The position numbers and the translations under genes were made by a program. 64,000 nucleotides of DNA from NCBI RefSeq assembly GCF_004324755.1, contig NZ_SDMQ01000001.1, forward strand, positions 310,001-374,000, given 5' to 3'. This DNA is from Propioniciclava sinopodophylli. GTDB taxonomy: Bacteria > Actinomycetota > Actinomycetes > Propionibacteriales > Propionibacteriaceae. Shown in pieces: positions 35,177 to 45,747 of the stretch. The notes below the pieces were generated by a model that was not told where the DNA came from, did no database searches, and was given only the letters and a program-made list of their open reading frames with translations. Position 1 is the stretch's first letter, and each line of letters opens with the position of its first letter.

Positions 35177-35312
35177 CGGTGATGTCCTCTCGTTCGGGGG
35201 GCCGGCCCGGGTCCGGCCCAGCGATTGGGGTCAACCCAAGCAGAGTGGTTGAACAGCCCTCCACCAACCGCGCCATCTCGTGACCCAATTGAAACGCAGC
35301 TAGGCTCGCTTC

Positions 35313-35891
35313 GTGCTCCTGTCTGACCGCGACATCGCTGCCCAGATCGAGGCCGGGCGCGTCCGGCTCGACCCGTTCGACGCGGACCTCGTCCAGCCCT
35401 CCAGCATCGACGTGCGACTGGACCGCTACTTCCGGCTGTTCGACAACCACAAGTACCCCTTCATCGACCCCGCCGAGGAGCAGCCCGAGCTGACCCGGTT
35501 GGTCGAGGTCGACGCCGACGAGCCGTTCATTCTGCACCCCGGGGAGTTCGTGCTCGCCAGCACGCTGGAGCAGGTGACGCTGCCCGACGACATCGCCGCG
35601 CGCGTGGAGGGCAAGTCCTCCCTCGGGCGCCTCGGGCTGCTGACCCACGCGACCGCCGGGTTCGTCGACCCCGGCTTCACCGGCCACGTCACCCTCGAGC
35701 TCAGCAACGTCGCCACGCTGCCGATCAAGCTGTGGCCGGGCATGAAGATCGGGCAGCTGTGCTTCTTCCGGCTCAGCTCGGCCGCCGAGCACCCGTACGG
35801 GACGAGCCGGCGCGGCTCCCACTACCAGGGTCAGCGCGGGCCGACGGCCTCGCGTTCGTTCGAGGGCTTCAGGCGGACGCCTCCGGCGTGA
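35313..35891 (+). CDS. dcd: dCTP deaminase, bifunctional dUMP-forming type
   Basis: A 192-residue enzyme converting dCTP to dUTP and, in the mycobacterial/archaeal bifunctional type, onward to dUMP. Signature segments are [34 protein letters not shown] and [19 protein letters not shown] with the catalytic Glu. The C-terminal tail ([15 protein letters not shown]) closes over the nucleotide. A TAGGCT hexamer lies 6 nt before the GTG, predicting a leaderless mRNA. The last 23 bp overlap the 3' end of a convergent tetR gene. Confidence 0.92.
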   Translation: MLLSDRDIAAQIEAGRVRLDPFDADLVQPSSIDVRLDRYFRLFDNHKYPFIDPAEEQPELTRLVEVDADEPFILHPGEFVLASTLEQVTLPDDIAARVEGKSSLGRLGLLTHATAGFVDPGFTGHVTLELSNVATLPIKLWPGMKIGQLCFFRLSSAAEHPYGTSRRGSHYQGQRGPTASRSFEGFRRTPPA

Positions 35892-36486
35892 GCTGGGCGG
35901 CCAGCACCGCCAGCATGCCGGGGGTCAGCAGGCCCTCGGCCAACTGCTGCTGGGTCAGCGCGTAGTAGTAATCGGCCTCCTCGGAGCCGTGCGGCCAGCG
36001 GTTCAGCTCGAACAACGTGAAGCCGTGCAGCGACGTCCAGACCGTGATGATGAGCGCGGTCGGGTCGGTACGCCGCAGGACGCCCTGGGCCATGAGTGAC
36101 TCCACCAACGCGATGACCCGGGCCATGTCCTCCTCGCCGAGGGCGATCGGGCCGCCGTCCTCGAAGGTCAGCCGGTAGAGGTCGGGATGGCGGCGCGCCC
36201 AGGCGCGGTAGCGGCGCCCTGCCGCGCCGAAGGCGTCCAGGCTCTCGTCGGGCTCGTCGAACAGGACGACGTGGGCGAGCAGCTCGGCCCGGGCCAGCTC
36301 GATGACCGCCTCCATCAGGGCGTCCTTGCCGCCGAAGATCGAGTAGATGGCGTTCGTCGAGGTGCCGCACCGGGCGGCGAGCTCACGCAGGGAGACGTGC
36401 TCGGAGGCATGGGTGCGCAGACGCTCCAGCGCCGCCGCGACGAGTCGGTCGCGGAGGTCCTCCGGGTAGGTCTTGGTCCGAGGCAC
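35869..36486 (-). CDS. TetR-family transcriptional regulator
   Basis: A 205-residue repressor. The N-terminal helix-turn-helix is [20 protein letters not shown] preceding [10 protein letters not shown]; the C-terminal half is a TetR_C_33/WHG-type ligand domain with [20 protein letters not shown]. The GTG start has a TACAGT hexamer 6 nt upstream (leaderless). It overlaps dcd convergently and follows the phosphotransferase gene by 18 bp in divergent-looking spacing, but both read on the minus strand. Target unknown. Confidence 0.85.
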   Translation of the reverse strand: MPRTKTYPEDLRDRLVAAALERLRTHASEHVSLRELAARCGTSTNAIYSIFGGKDALMEAVIELARAELLAHVVLFDEPDESLDAFGAAGRRYRAWARRHPDLYRLTFEDGGPIALGEEDMARVIALVESLMAQGVLRRTDPTALIITVWTSLHGFTLFELNRWPHGSEEADYYYALTQQQLAEGLLTPGMLAVLAAQLTPEASA

Positions 36487-36504
36487 GGCGAAACTGTACG
36501 ACGG

Positions 36505-37416
36505 TCAGTCGGACTCGCTCGCCACGCCGTTCAGGGCGTGACGGCCGATGGCGGTGAGCCACGGGTGGTCGTCGCTCATCGTGGTGAGGATGAGGCCCAG
36601 GTGCAGCGCCCAGGCCTTGGCTCGGGTCCACGTGGCCGAGTCCACGGCCCCGCCCTCGTCGATCTGGCCGCGGAACGCGGCGCGTCCGGCATCGTCGAAG
36701 GTGAGCCAGGCTGTGGCGAGGTCGCAGGCGGGGTCGCCAGCGGTCATGTCACCCCAGTCGATGACGCCCGCGAGCTGGCCGTCGTCGCCGCGCAGCATGT
36801 TGTGGGGGTGGAGGTCGCCGTGGACCCAGGCGTCCACGCCGTCGAAGTCGGGGGCCGCGACCCAGGCCTCCCACCGCGGCTGCAGCGCGTCGGCCAGGTC
36901 ACGCGAGCCGGCCTCGGTCAGCTGGGCGAGGCGGTCGCGGACGCGTTCGGCCGTGGCCGGCGTGGCCAGCGAGCCGCCGCGCGCCGGGTTGACCGGGGCG
37001 GACGCCGGCGCGGGCACGTGCAGCGACCAGAGGAAGTCGGCCAGTTGGGGCGCGAACGACGTGCGCTCGGCGACGGGGACCGACGAGACCGGCGTGCCCT
37101 GGATGAACTCGACCACCGCCCAAGGGCGACCGAACGCCTGCGAGGGGGTGCCGACGACGATCGGCTGGGGCGTCCGGAGCGTGACGAACTGCCCCAGCAC
37201 CGGGAGCCAGCGCACCTCGTTCGCGATCAACGGCACTGCGGCTTCCCGGCGCGGCAGCCGGACGGCCAGCGTCTCGCCGAGGCGGTAGGTGTCGTTGTCC
37301 CAGCCACTGGCGTGCGGGCGGATGGGGAGGTCGGCGAGTGCCGGGGCCTGGGCGGCCAACAGGGTCGCCACGAGGTCGACGGACGTGGCGAGGTCGGCAG
37401 AGGGTGCGAGGGCCAT
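36505..37416 (-). CDS. Aminoglycoside phosphotransferase (APH)-family kinase
   Basis: A 303-residue protein with the APH fold: the N-lobe segment GWDNDTYRLGETLAVRLPRR carries the ATP-binding lysine/arginine region, the catalytic loop is AWVHGDLHPHNMLRGDDG (HGDxxxxN) and the DFG-equivalent is VIDWGDMTAGDPACDLA. These kinases phosphorylate small hydroxylated metabolites or antibiotics. The N-terminal ATG lacks an obvious ribosome binding site. The substrate is unknown, and resistance should not be assumed. Confidence 0.83.
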   Translation of the reverse strand: MALAPSADLATSVDLVATLLAAQAPALADLPIRPHASGWDNDTYRLGETLAVRLPRREAAVPLIANEVRWLPVLGQFVTLRTPQPIVVGTPSQAFGRPWAVVEFIQGTPVSSVPVAERTSFAPQLADFLWSLHVPAPASAPVNPARGGSLATPATAERVRDRLAQLTEAGSRDLADALQPRWEAWVAAPDFDGVDAWVHGDLHPHNMLRGDDGQLAGVIDWGDMTAGDPACDLATAWLTFDDAGRAAFRGQIDEGGAVDSATWTRAKAWALHLGLILTTMSDDHPWLTAIGRHALNGVASESD

Positions 37417-37521
37417 GCATCCATTGGACGCCCCGGGGGCCCCGTGCCCCAAGAACTTGCGGTGGGTTGCAGCGGGAGGCGGCCCCCGGGCCGGTTCGCC
37501 GGGTGCGGCATGATGGGCGGT

Positions 37522-38139
37522 ATGAGCGTCCTGGAGGCGGCCGTGCGCGCCAACCGCATCGTGGTCGAAGTGCCGCGCACCGGCGTCGAGGACTGGGTGG
37601 TGGCCGCCGAGGTGCTCCTCCAGGAGGGGCTGGGCGCCTGGGCCTTTCCCGTGGAGCTGGTGCACCTCCTGCCCGAGGTGCTGGCCCTGCACGGCCATCG
37701 CGCGCGCGTGGGGGTGTGCGGTGTGACGGACGCCGAGGGCGTCCGGACGGCTGTGGCGGCGGGGGCGCACTTCGTGCTCGCCCCCGTCTCCGGCAGCGAC
37801 CTGCTGGCGGGGGCGGGGGAAGTGCCGCTCCTGACCGGCGGGTTGACCCCGCAGGAGGTGGCGGACGTGCTCCGGACCGGCGCCGATACCGCCCTCGTGG
37901 CGCCGGCGGACGCTCTGGGTGCCGCCTACGCCCGCTCCCTGCCGCCGCTGTTCCCTGCGGCCTCCCTGGTGCCGTGGGGGAGGCTCGAGCGCTACCAGTG
38001 CGACATGTGGTTCCAGGCCGGGGCGTCGGCGGCCGTGGTGTCCGAGGTGATCCTCCGTCCCGAGGACGGCGCGGGGGCCAACGCGCCCGACGAGGTGGCC
38101 CGGCGGGCGGCTTCGTTCCGACCATTGAATGTCAACTGA
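37522..38139 (+). CDS. KDPG-aldolase-like protein lacking catalytic residues
   Basis: A 205-residue TIM-barrel protein. The end segments RVGVCGVTDAEGVRTAVAAG, AHFVLAPVSGSDLL, PLLTGGLTPQEVADVLRTGA and ADALGAAYARSLPPLFP align in order with the Eda family. However, the Schiff-base lysine position (K in KLFPAE) reads as Leu in LVAPADAL and the catalytic glutamate (E in IEVTLR) reads as Pro in AFPVEL. So it is probably not an active aldolase but a sugar-acid-phosphate-binding or divergent enzyme. A CATGAT hexamer lies 7 nt before the ATG. Confidence 0.65.
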   Translation: MSVLEAAVRANRIVVEVPRTGVEDWVVAAEVLLQEGLGAWAFPVELVHLLPEVLALHGHRARVGVCGVTDAEGVRTAVAAGAHFVLAPVSGSDLLAGAGEVPLLTGGLTPQEVADVLRTGADTALVAPADALGAAYARSLPPLFPAASLVPWGRLERYQCDMWFQAGASAAVVSEVILRPEDGAGANAPDEVARRAASFRPLNVN

Positions 38140-38161
38140 GCGAATCCTGAGCATCCCCGAT

Positions 38162-38190
38162 TTGACCCTGAGAAAATCTCAGCTAAGTTA
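38162..38190 (+). promoter_or_regulatory. Promoter of the SH3-domain cell-wall gene with dyad in the spacer
   Basis: TTGACC (38162-38167) and AAGTTA (38185-38190) are 17 bp apart. The spacer holds CTGAG-AAAAT-CTCAG, an inverted repeat positioned where a repressor would block RNA polymerase. A GGAG ribosome binding site precedes the ATG at 38226. Confidence 0.5.
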
Positions 38191-38225
38191 GTGCTGTCTC
38201 AGTCTCAAGCAATCGGAGTCACACG

Positions 38226-39290
38226 ATGTACGAAGCCCGACGTGCCGCGGATCCCCAGGCCGCCCCGTCCGACGCTGCCGCTGCCTTCGTGGTGCCCGCG
38301 CGCCGCGCGGCCCGCTCCCGCGGAGACTTCCTCCGCACCCGCGTCGCCCCGACGGCCGTCTCCGTGGCGCTGCTCGCGACGTCCGGCGCCTTCGCGCTGA
38401 ACCTCCGCGCCACCGAGGAGGCCACCGCCACCCCCGCCCCCGTGCGTGCCGCCGACCCCGTCAGCCGCGACACCGCCCGCACCCTCGTCGAGACGACCGA
38501 GGAGGCCCCGGCTGAGGAGGCCCCCGCCGAGGAGGCCCCGGCCGAGGCCGTCGAGGTCGTGGCGACCGAGGGCGCCGAGGCGTTCATCGGTGGCCAGTGG
38601 GCCGCCGCGATCGGCGCCCCCGCCGGCACCAAGTTCACGCAGACCGACGTCGTCGTCCGCGCCCAGGCCTCCGGCGACGCCGCCAAGCTCGGCACCGTCT
38701 CCGAGGGCGACAAGGTTGCGATCCTGGACAGGACCGCCAACGGCTTCCGCCAGATCAAGTTCGGCAGCACTGTCGGCTACGTGCTCGACTCGAAGCTTGG
38801 CAACAAGGCCCCGGTGAAGAAGGAGGCCCCGAAGACCGAGGCCGCCGCCCCCAAGGAATCGACCAAGGAATCGACCACGGCCGCCCCCGCCAAGGAGAGC
38901 GCCTCCAAGAAGGAGGCCGCGGCTCCCCAGGAGACGAACCTGCCGGCGCCCGGCAAGTCGGTCCTGGGGCTGAAGCCCCGCGCCATGGTCGTCTACAACG
39001 CCGTCACCGCCCGCTGGTCGTTCGCGGCCATCGGTGGCTACCGCGCCACCAACAACCGCTCGAACCACGGCTCCGGCGGCGCGATCGACTTCATGACCTA
39101 CAAGGACTCCGCCAAGGGCTGGGCCGTCGCCAAGTACGTGGCCGCCAACGCCGATGCGTTCAAGGTCGACCACATCATCTTCGAGCAGAAGATCTGGACG
39201 CCCTACAAGCCCTATTGGCGCCCCATGGCTGACCGTGGTTCCATCACGGCGAACCACTACGACCACGTGCACGTCTCCGTGAAGCTCTGA
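38226..39290 (+). CDS. Membrane-anchored SH3b protein with a VanY-like C-terminal domain
   Basis: A 354-residue cell-envelope protein. A cytoplasmic N-terminus and one span (TAVSVALLATSGAFALNLRA, about 42-62) are followed by an Ala/Pro/Glu repeat (EEAPAEEAPAEEAPAEAV), a bacterial SH3 domain (TDVVVRAQASGDAAKLGTV to VGYVLDSKL, about 135-195), a lysine-rich linker and a C-terminal domain of about 100 residues. The latter contains SNHGSGGAIDFMTYKD and NHYDHVHVSV, consistent with the H/D/H zinc ligands of D-Ala-D-Ala carboxypeptidase-like folds. It probably binds and trims peptidoglycan. Confidence 0.8.
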   Translation: MYEARRAADPQAAPSDAAAAFVVPARRAARSRGDFLRTRVAPTAVSVALLATSGAFALNLRATEEATATPAPVRAADPVSRDTARTLVETTEEAPAEEAPAEEAPAEAVEVVATEGAEAFIGGQWAAAIGAPAGTKFTQTDVVVRAQASGDAAKLGTVSEGDKVAILDRTANGFRQIKFGSTVGYVLDSKLGNKAPVKKEAPKTEAAAPKESTKESTTAAPAKESASKKEAAAPQETNLPAPGKSVLGLKPRAMVVYNAVTARWSFAAIGGYRATNNRSNHGSGGAIDFMTYKDSAKGWAVAKYVAANADAFKVDHIIFEQKIWTPYKPYWRPMADRGSITANHYDHVHVSVKL

Positions 39291-39360
39291 CCTTCCGGCC
39301 CTGAACTGCCCGGCCCCCGACGCGAACACGCGACGGGGGTCGGAGCATGTCCACCCCCAT

Positions 39361-39472
39361 CCGCCGAGAGCCCCGTGTTTACCCGCCGAGAGCCCCGGGT
39401 TTACCCGCCGAGAGCCCCGCGTTTTTCGGTCGAGAGCCCCAGTTCTGTCCGCCGACAGCCCCTCCCTTGGGC
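39361..39472. repeat. 22-bp repeat locus B (five plus units)
   Basis: Cores GCCGAGAGCCCC, GCCGAGAGCCCC, GCCGAGAGCCCC, GTCGAGAGCCCC and GCCGACAGCCCC start at 39363, 39385, 39407, 39429 and 39451, exactly 22 bp apart; the other 10 bp of each unit vary and are often G/T-rich. The array lies between the SH3 gene and pgi, both on the plus strand. It is the clearest unidirectional array in the window. Confidence 0.85.
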
Positions 39473-39515
39473 GAGACCCCGGCAGGTCGACGTGCCGAGC
39501 CCTAGGCTGGCGTCC

Positions 39516-41180
<1,665 letters not shown>

Positions 41181-41186
41181 TCGCGG

Positions 41187-42071
41187 GTGCCCGACTACCT
41201 GGAGGTCAACCGAGCGAACTGGGACGCCCGCGCCGACGTCCACGTGGGCCCGGGCGGATACCGGCTGGATGCGATCGAGGACCCGGCCTGGATCTCCCAG
41301 GCGGTCGCCTTCGACCGCCCGCTGTTGGGGGACCTGACCGGGGCCCACGGCGTCCACCTGCAGTGCCACATCGGCACCGACACGATCAGTCTCGCCCGAC
41401 TCGGCGCGCACATGACCGGCGTCGACCTGTCGCCGCGCTCGCTTCACCACGCCCGCACGATCGCGGCGCGGGCGCGGGTGGCGGTCGACTACGTCGAAGC
41501 TGACCTCTACTCCGCCCCCGAGGCCCTCGACGGACGCACCTTCGACCTCGTCTACACCGGCATCGGCGCCCTGTGCTGGCTACCCGACATCGGGCGCTGG
41601 GGCACCACGGTCGCGCGGCTCCTGCGCCCCGGCGGACGACTCTTCGTCCGCGACGCCCATCCCGTCCTCAACGCGCTCGGTGCCGTCCGGGTGGGGGAGC
41701 AGCACGAGTACTGGGCCGAGGCGTCCGACCGCCTCACCCCCCTCGGTGACTGGACGCCGTCGCTCGAGTTGCCCTACTGGACACCCGCCGAGGGCACCGT
41801 GTGGCACGACGGGGTCTCCTACACCGGCGAGGGCACGGTCGCGAGCCCGGCCTCGGTGGAGTGGAACCACGCGTTGTCGGAGATCGTCATGGCGGTGATC
41901 GACGCCGGCCTCGCCCTGGAGTTGCTGGCCGAGCACGACTCGCTGCCCTGGGATGCCCTCCCCGGCCTCATGGTCGCCGACGAGCGGGGCGAGTACAGCC
42001 TTGCCGACCGGCCCGAACGACTGCCGGCGTCGTTCACCCTCATCGCTGCGCGCGCGGCTTGTAACAGCTGA
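41187..42071 (+). CDS. Class I SAM-dependent methyltransferase
   Basis: A 294-residue methyltransferase. Motif I appears as LQCHIGTDTISLARLGAHMT followed by GVDLSP, the acidic loop as VEADLYSAPEALDG and motif IV/post-motif as FDLVYTGIGALCWLPD. The N-terminal NRANWDARADVH is common in small-molecule methyltransferases of this group. It begins with GTG 6 bp after pgi and is probably co-transcribed with it. The substrate is unknown. Confidence 0.82.
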   Translation: MPDYLEVNRANWDARADVHVGPGGYRLDAIEDPAWISQAVAFDRPLLGDLTGAHGVHLQCHIGTDTISLARLGAHMTGVDLSPRSLHHARTIAARARVAVDYVEADLYSAPEALDGRTFDLVYTGIGALCWLPDIGRWGTTVARLLRPGGRLFVRDAHPVLNALGAVRVGEQHEYWAEASDRLTPLGDWTPSLELPYWTPAEGTVWHDGVSYTGEGTVASPASVEWNHALSEIVMAVIDAGLALELLAEHDSLPWDALPGLMVADERGEYSLADRPERLPASFTLIAARAACNS

Positions 42072-42103
42072 GGGGGTTCCTCCCGCGTCGTCGTCGTGAC
42101 AAC

Positions 42104-42135
42104 GGTGAGTGTCGCGCACTCAGGTGAGTGACACG
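42104..42135. promoter_or_regulatory. 19-bp-spaced palindromic sites upstream of the sanA-like gene
   Basis: GGTGAGTG occurs at 42104 and 42123, 19 bp apart. The first copy is part of a perfect 6-5-6 palindrome TGAGTGTCGCGCACTCA (42106-42122). This resembles an operator doublet. It lies about 35 bp upstream of a leaderless TAACCT promoter hexamer (42170-42175). Confidence 0.45.
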
Positions 42136-42182
42136 CCCCTGCGGCACCCGGGCCACCGCGACGCCCGGGTAACCTCGACGCC

Positions 42183-42860
42183 GTGAGCACCCGCCAGCGC
42201 CCCCGTCGCCCCGTCCTGCGGGCGGTGGGGGCGCTGGTCGCCCTCGCCGGACTCGGCGCGCTCGCCATCGGCGGTCCGGCTCTCTGGACCCGCGCCATGG
42301 CCCACGACCGCAACCTCACGGCGTCCCAGGCGCCGGCGCGCGACGTGGCGATCATCTTCGGCGCCGAGATGTACCCCTCGGGGCGGCCCAGCCCCTACCT
42401 CAAGGCGCGACTCGACCTCGGCGTCCGGCTCTACCAGGAGGGCAAGGCGAAGGTGCTCATGGTGTCGGGCGACAACGCCCCCGAGCACCACCGCGAGTCG
42501 ACCAACATGAAGCGGTACCTGGTGGCGCAGGGCGTCCCGGCCGAGCGCGTCGTCGAGGACGAGCACGGCTACGACACCTACGACACCTGCGTGCGCGCCC
42601 GTGACGTCTTCGGCGTCACCGAGGCGTTGCTGGTGAGCCAGCGCTACCACCTGCACCGTGCGGTCGCGACCTGCCGGGCCGTCGGCGTGGACGCCGTGGG
42701 CGTCGGCGACGTCTCGGTCAAGCGCACCTCCAAGCGCTGGGACGAGTTCGCGCAGCGCGAGCTCGGCGCCAACCTCAAGATGGTCTGGGACCTCACGACC
42801 CGCCGCACCCCCAACCTCGAGGGTGACCCCGAGGCCGTCAGCGCGGCGCTGGGTCGCTGA
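42183..42860 (+). CDS. SanA/YdcF-family (DUF218) membrane protein
   Basis: A 225-residue protein with an N-terminal membrane anchor (LRAVGALVALAGLGALAIGG) and a DUF218 domain facing outward: VAIIFGAEMYPSGRPSPYLK, KVLMVSGDNAPEHH, EDEHGYDTYDTCVRARDVFG and ALLVSQRYHLHRAVATCRAV. This is the SanA branch, linked in enterobacteria to vancomycin exclusion and envelope integrity. TAACCT 7 nt before the GTG predicts a leaderless mRNA. The last 23 bp overlap a convergent remnant. Confidence 0.85.
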   Translation: MSTRQRPRRPVLRAVGALVALAGLGALAIGGPALWTRAMAHDRNLTASQAPARDVAIIFGAEMYPSGRPSPYLKARLDLGVRLYQEGKAKVLMVSGDNAPEHHRESTNMKRYLVAQGVPAERVVEDEHGYDTYDTCVRARDVFGVTEALLVSQRYHLHRAVATCRAVGVDAVGVGDVSVKRTSKRWDEFAQRELGANLKMVWDLTTRRTPNLEGDPEAVSAALGR

Positions 42861-43077
42861 CCGTCGACCGCGTGAAGGCGTCCTTCGGCACGCCCACCAG
42901 CAGCAGCAGAGCGCACACCGCGGCCGTCAGGCCGCACAGGCCCCAGACCACGAGGTAGCCCGACAACGGAGCTGCGGTGCGGCCGGCCTCCACCGCCGCC
43001 TCCGACACCCCGTGGAACAGCGCCACCCCGAACACCGCCGACGCGATCCGCCGAGGGCTCGGGTTGGATACGCCCAA
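42838..43077 (-). pseudogene. Remnant of a membrane transporter C-terminus
   Basis: The minus-strand frame encodes ASAVFGVALFHGVSEAAVEA and then PLSGYLVVWGLCGLTAAVCA leading into LLLLVGVPKDAF, the look of the last two spans and tail of an MFS or similar transporter. Nothing upstream (43078-43240) extends it and there is no ribosome binding site, so I read it as a 3' fragment of a deleted gene. A genuine two-span small protein cannot be excluded. Confidence 0.4.
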
Positions 43078-43248
43078 GGCGCCGGTCCCGTGCGTCGAGG
43101 GCGTGGGCGCCCAAGCCGTCGGCGGGGGTCCGACCGCAAACAGGGCTCCAACTTTGGTGCGAACTCACCCGCGTGGCTTGGGTCGAGGGCTTCATCCCTT
43201 CGTGCCGGGTAGCGGATTCTCAGGAAATGTGGCGACCGAGCGGGTTGG

Positions 43249-44025
43249 ATGGGGCCATGGAACCACCCCCGTAACCCCCTCACCCGCCGTCGACTCCTCA
43301 CCCTCACCGGTGTGGCCGCCGCCGGTGCCGTGCTGTCATCCTGCTCGTCAGCCACCCCCACGACCACCGCCCCAGCCACGACACCCGCCATGAGCCCCAC
43401 GGCCGCAGGTGCGCCGCCCACGTCCGACGTTCCCGACAGCCCGACCCCCGACCAGGCGCTGGCCCTGCTCAAGGAGGGCAACGCTCGGTTCGCCGCAGCG
43501 CAATCCCAGCCCATCAACGAGTCTGTGGGCCGCCGGGCCGAGGTCGCGACGGGACAGTCCCCGTTCGCGACGATCGTGTCCTGCGTCGACTCCCGGGTGC
43601 CCCCGGAGCTCGTCTTCGACCACGGCCTCGGTGACCTGTTCGTCGTGCGCTCGGCCGGGCAGGTGCTCGACAAGGCCATCGTCGGTAGCGTCGAGTACGG
43701 GATGGACCACCTGCACGTCCCCCTCATCGTCGTGGCCGGCCACTCGGCGTGCGGTGCGGTCACCGCAGCAGTCGAGGCGGCCGGATCCGGGGGCCATGCC
43801 CCGGGCGACATCGCCTACCTCGTCGAGGAGATCACACCTGCCGTCGAGGCGGTGAAGGGGCAGGGGGGTGACACGGTGTCCCTGGCCATCGCCGAGCAAG
43901 CCCGCTCGGTCGCCCGGGAACTCTCCGAGAACACAATCATCGCCAAGGCGATCGCCGACGGCAAGGTGAAGGTGGTCAGCGCCGTCTACGACCTGAACTC
44001 CGGCAAGGTCGACTTCCACTCCTGA
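43249..44025 (+). CDS. Exported beta-carbonic anhydrase lipoprotein
   Basis: A 258-residue protein. The N-terminus has a twin-arginine-like TRRRLLTLTG, a hydrophobic stretch and a lipobox (AVLSSCSS, cysteine near 32), followed by a Thr/Pro/Ala linker. The catalytic domain carries the beta-class zinc ligands in SCVDSRVPPE (Cys, Asp) and VAGHSACGAVTA (His, Cys), plus VVRSAGQVLD. It would hydrate CO2 at the outer membrane face. CO2/bicarbonate supply fits a cell that uses carboxylating PEPCK. The ribosome binding site is weak. Confidence 0.87.
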   Translation: MGPWNHPRNPLTRRRLLTLTGVAAAGAVLSSCSSATPTTTAPATTPAMSPTAAGAPPTSDVPDSPTPDQALALLKEGNARFAAAQSQPINESVGRRAEVATGQSPFATIVSCVDSRVPPELVFDHGLGDLFVVRSAGQVLDKAIVGSVEYGMDHLHVPLIVVAGHSACGAVTAAVEAAGSGGHAPGDIAYLVEEITPAVEAVKGQGGDTVSLAIAEQARSVARELSENTIIAKAIADGKVKVVSAVYDLNSGKVDFHS

Positions 44026-44030
44026 CCCCC

Positions 44031-44082
44031 GCCGACAGCCCAAAACACGGGCTGTCGGCGCCCGGAACGCAGGCTCTCGGCG
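44031..44082. repeat. 22-bp repeat locus C (one plus, two minus units)
   Basis: GCCGACAGCCC at 44031 faces two reverse units, GGGCTGTCGGC (ending 44059) and GGCTCTCGGC (ending 44081), which are 22 bp apart. The first pair forms an 11-bp hairpin with a 7-nt loop just after the carbonic anhydrase stop codon. It lies between carbonic anhydrase and argS. Confidence 0.75.
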
Positions 44083-44109
44083 CGTCGGCGGTGTGGGAGA
44101 ATGTTGAGC

Positions 44110-45744
44110 ATGCAATCGCTCGCCTCCCTGCTCACGTCGCGGGTCGAGGCCGCCGCCGGTGTCGACCCGGAGATGCGGCCCGCCACGAAGCCCCAGTTCG
44201 GCCACTTCCAGAGCAACGTGGCGCTGCGCCTGGCCAAGGCAGAGGGGCGCCCCCCGCGTGACGTCGCCGCCGACCTGATCACCCGCATCGACGTCGCCGA
44301 CCTGTGCGAGCCGCTCGAGGTCGCCGGGCCCGGGTTCATCAACTTCCGCATTCGCTCCGAGGTGCTGGCGCGGGCGGCGTCCGACCTGCTCGCGGATCCC
44401 CACACCGGCATCGACCAGGCGGACGCCCCGCAGAAGATCGTCATCGACTACAGCTCGCCGAACGTGGCCAAGCAGATGCACGTCGGCCACCTGCGCACGA
44501 CGATCATCGGCGACTGCTTCAACCGCGTCCTGACCGCGACGGGCCACAGCGTCCTGCCGCAGAACCACATCGGCGACTGGGGGCGCCAGTTCGGCATGCT
44601 CATCGAGCAGACCCTGGACGAGGGCCTCGACCTCAGCACCCTCGACCTTGCAGGCGCCGAGGAGCTCTACAAGCGCGCCAACGAGCGCCTCAAGGCCGAC
44701 GAGTCCTTCGCCGACCGTGCCCGCAACCGGGTGGTCGCGCTGCAGGCCGGAGACGAGCAGACCCGCGCGATCTGGCAGCGCCTCATCGACGTCTCCAAGG
44801 TGGGCTTCAACGAGACCTACCACCGCCTTGGCGTGCTCCTGACCGACGAGCACATCGCGGGCGAGTCGTCCTACAACCACCTGCTGGAGGACGTCTGCAC
44901 CGACCTCGAGCAGCGCGGCATCGCCGTGGTCGACGACGGTGCGCTCGTGGTGTTCGTCGACGGCTTCGACGCCCCGGCGATCCTGCGCAACCGGCACGGC
45001 GGTTACGGCTACGACGTCACCGACGTCGCCGCGCTGAAGTACCGCGCCGAGACGCTGGGGGCCGACCGCCTGATCTACGTCACGGACGCCCGCCAGCGCA
45101 ACCACTTCGAACTCGTGTTCGCGGTGGCGCGCAAGGCCGGCTACATCCCCGACTCGTTGGTCACCGAGCACGTCGGCTACGGCATGGTGCTCGGACGCGA
45201 CGGGCGTCCGTTCTCCACCCGTGAGGGCACGGCCGCCTACCTCATCGACCTGCTGGACGCCGCGGAGGAGCATGTCACCCGGCCGGTCGCGCTGGCGGCG
45301 ATCAAGTACGCCGACCTGTCCAACCAGCTGCAGAAGGACTACGTCTTCGACGCCGAGCGGATGACCGCGACGACCGGCGACACCGGGCCCTACCTGCAGT
45401 ACGCCCACGCGCGCGCCAACCAGATCCTGCGCCGCGCCGAGGCGGACGGCATCGCCTGGTCGACCATCACGGTGCTGGACGAGCCCGCCGAGCAGGCGCT
45501 GGCGCTGCTGCTGTCGCGGTTCGGGGAGATCGTCGCGCTCGTCGCCGAGGACCTCCAGCCGCACAAGCTGTGCACCTACCTGTTCGACCTGGCCACGGCC
45601 ATGAGCTCGTTCTACGAGCAGTGTCCGGTGCTGAAGTCGGAAGGCGAGGTGCGGGCGTCCCGCCTCGCGCTGTGCGCGACGACGAAGAAGGTGCTGGCCA
45701 CGGGCCTCGGCCTGCTCGGCATCGAAGCCCCCGACCAGATGTGA
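44110..45744 (+). CDS. argS: Arginyl-tRNA synthetase
   Basis: A 544-residue class I synthetase charging tRNA-Arg. The HIGH-type motif is in SSPNVAKQMHVGHLRTTIIG; the Arg-binding NHIGDWGRQFGMLI and the DALR anticodon-binding C-terminus (YAHARANQILRRA to ALCATTKKVLATGLGLLGI) are clear. I use the ATG at 44110, with GGGAGA at 9 bp; the ATG at 44101 is too close to that site. It is a single-copy housekeeping gene, convergent with ppgK with a 3-bp gap. Confidence 0.95.
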   Translation: MQSLASLLTSRVEAAAGVDPEMRPATKPQFGHFQSNVALRLAKAEGRPPRDVAADLITRIDVADLCEPLEVAGPGFINFRIRSEVLARAASDLLADPHTGIDQADAPQKIVIDYSSPNVAKQMHVGHLRTTIIGDCFNRVLTATGHSVLPQNHIGDWGRQFGMLIEQTLDEGLDLSTLDLAGAEELYKRANERLKADESFADRARNRVVALQAGDEQTRAIWQRLIDVSKVGFNETYHRLGVLLTDEHIAGESSYNHLLEDVCTDLEQRGIAVVDDGALVVFVDGFDAPAILRNRHGGYGYDVTDVAALKYRAETLGADRLIYVTDARQRNHFELVFAVARKAGYIPDSLVTEHVGYGMVLGRDGRPFSTREGTAAYLIDLLDAAEEHVTRPVALAAIKYADLSNQLQKDYVFDAERMTATTGDTGPYLQYAHARANQILRRAEADGIAWSTITVLDEPAEQALALLLSRFGEIVALVAEDLQPHKLCTYLFDLATAMSSFYEQCPVLKSEGEVRASRLALCATTKKVLATGLGLLGIEAPDQM

Positions 45745-45747
45745 CGC

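Noticed and set aside
31442-35182. A 1246-residue open frame opposite the opp operon
   Set aside because: It is the antisense shadow of high-GC genes: low-complexity, Arg/Gly/Val-rich and without motifs, while oppABCDF on the other strand carry clear family signatures.
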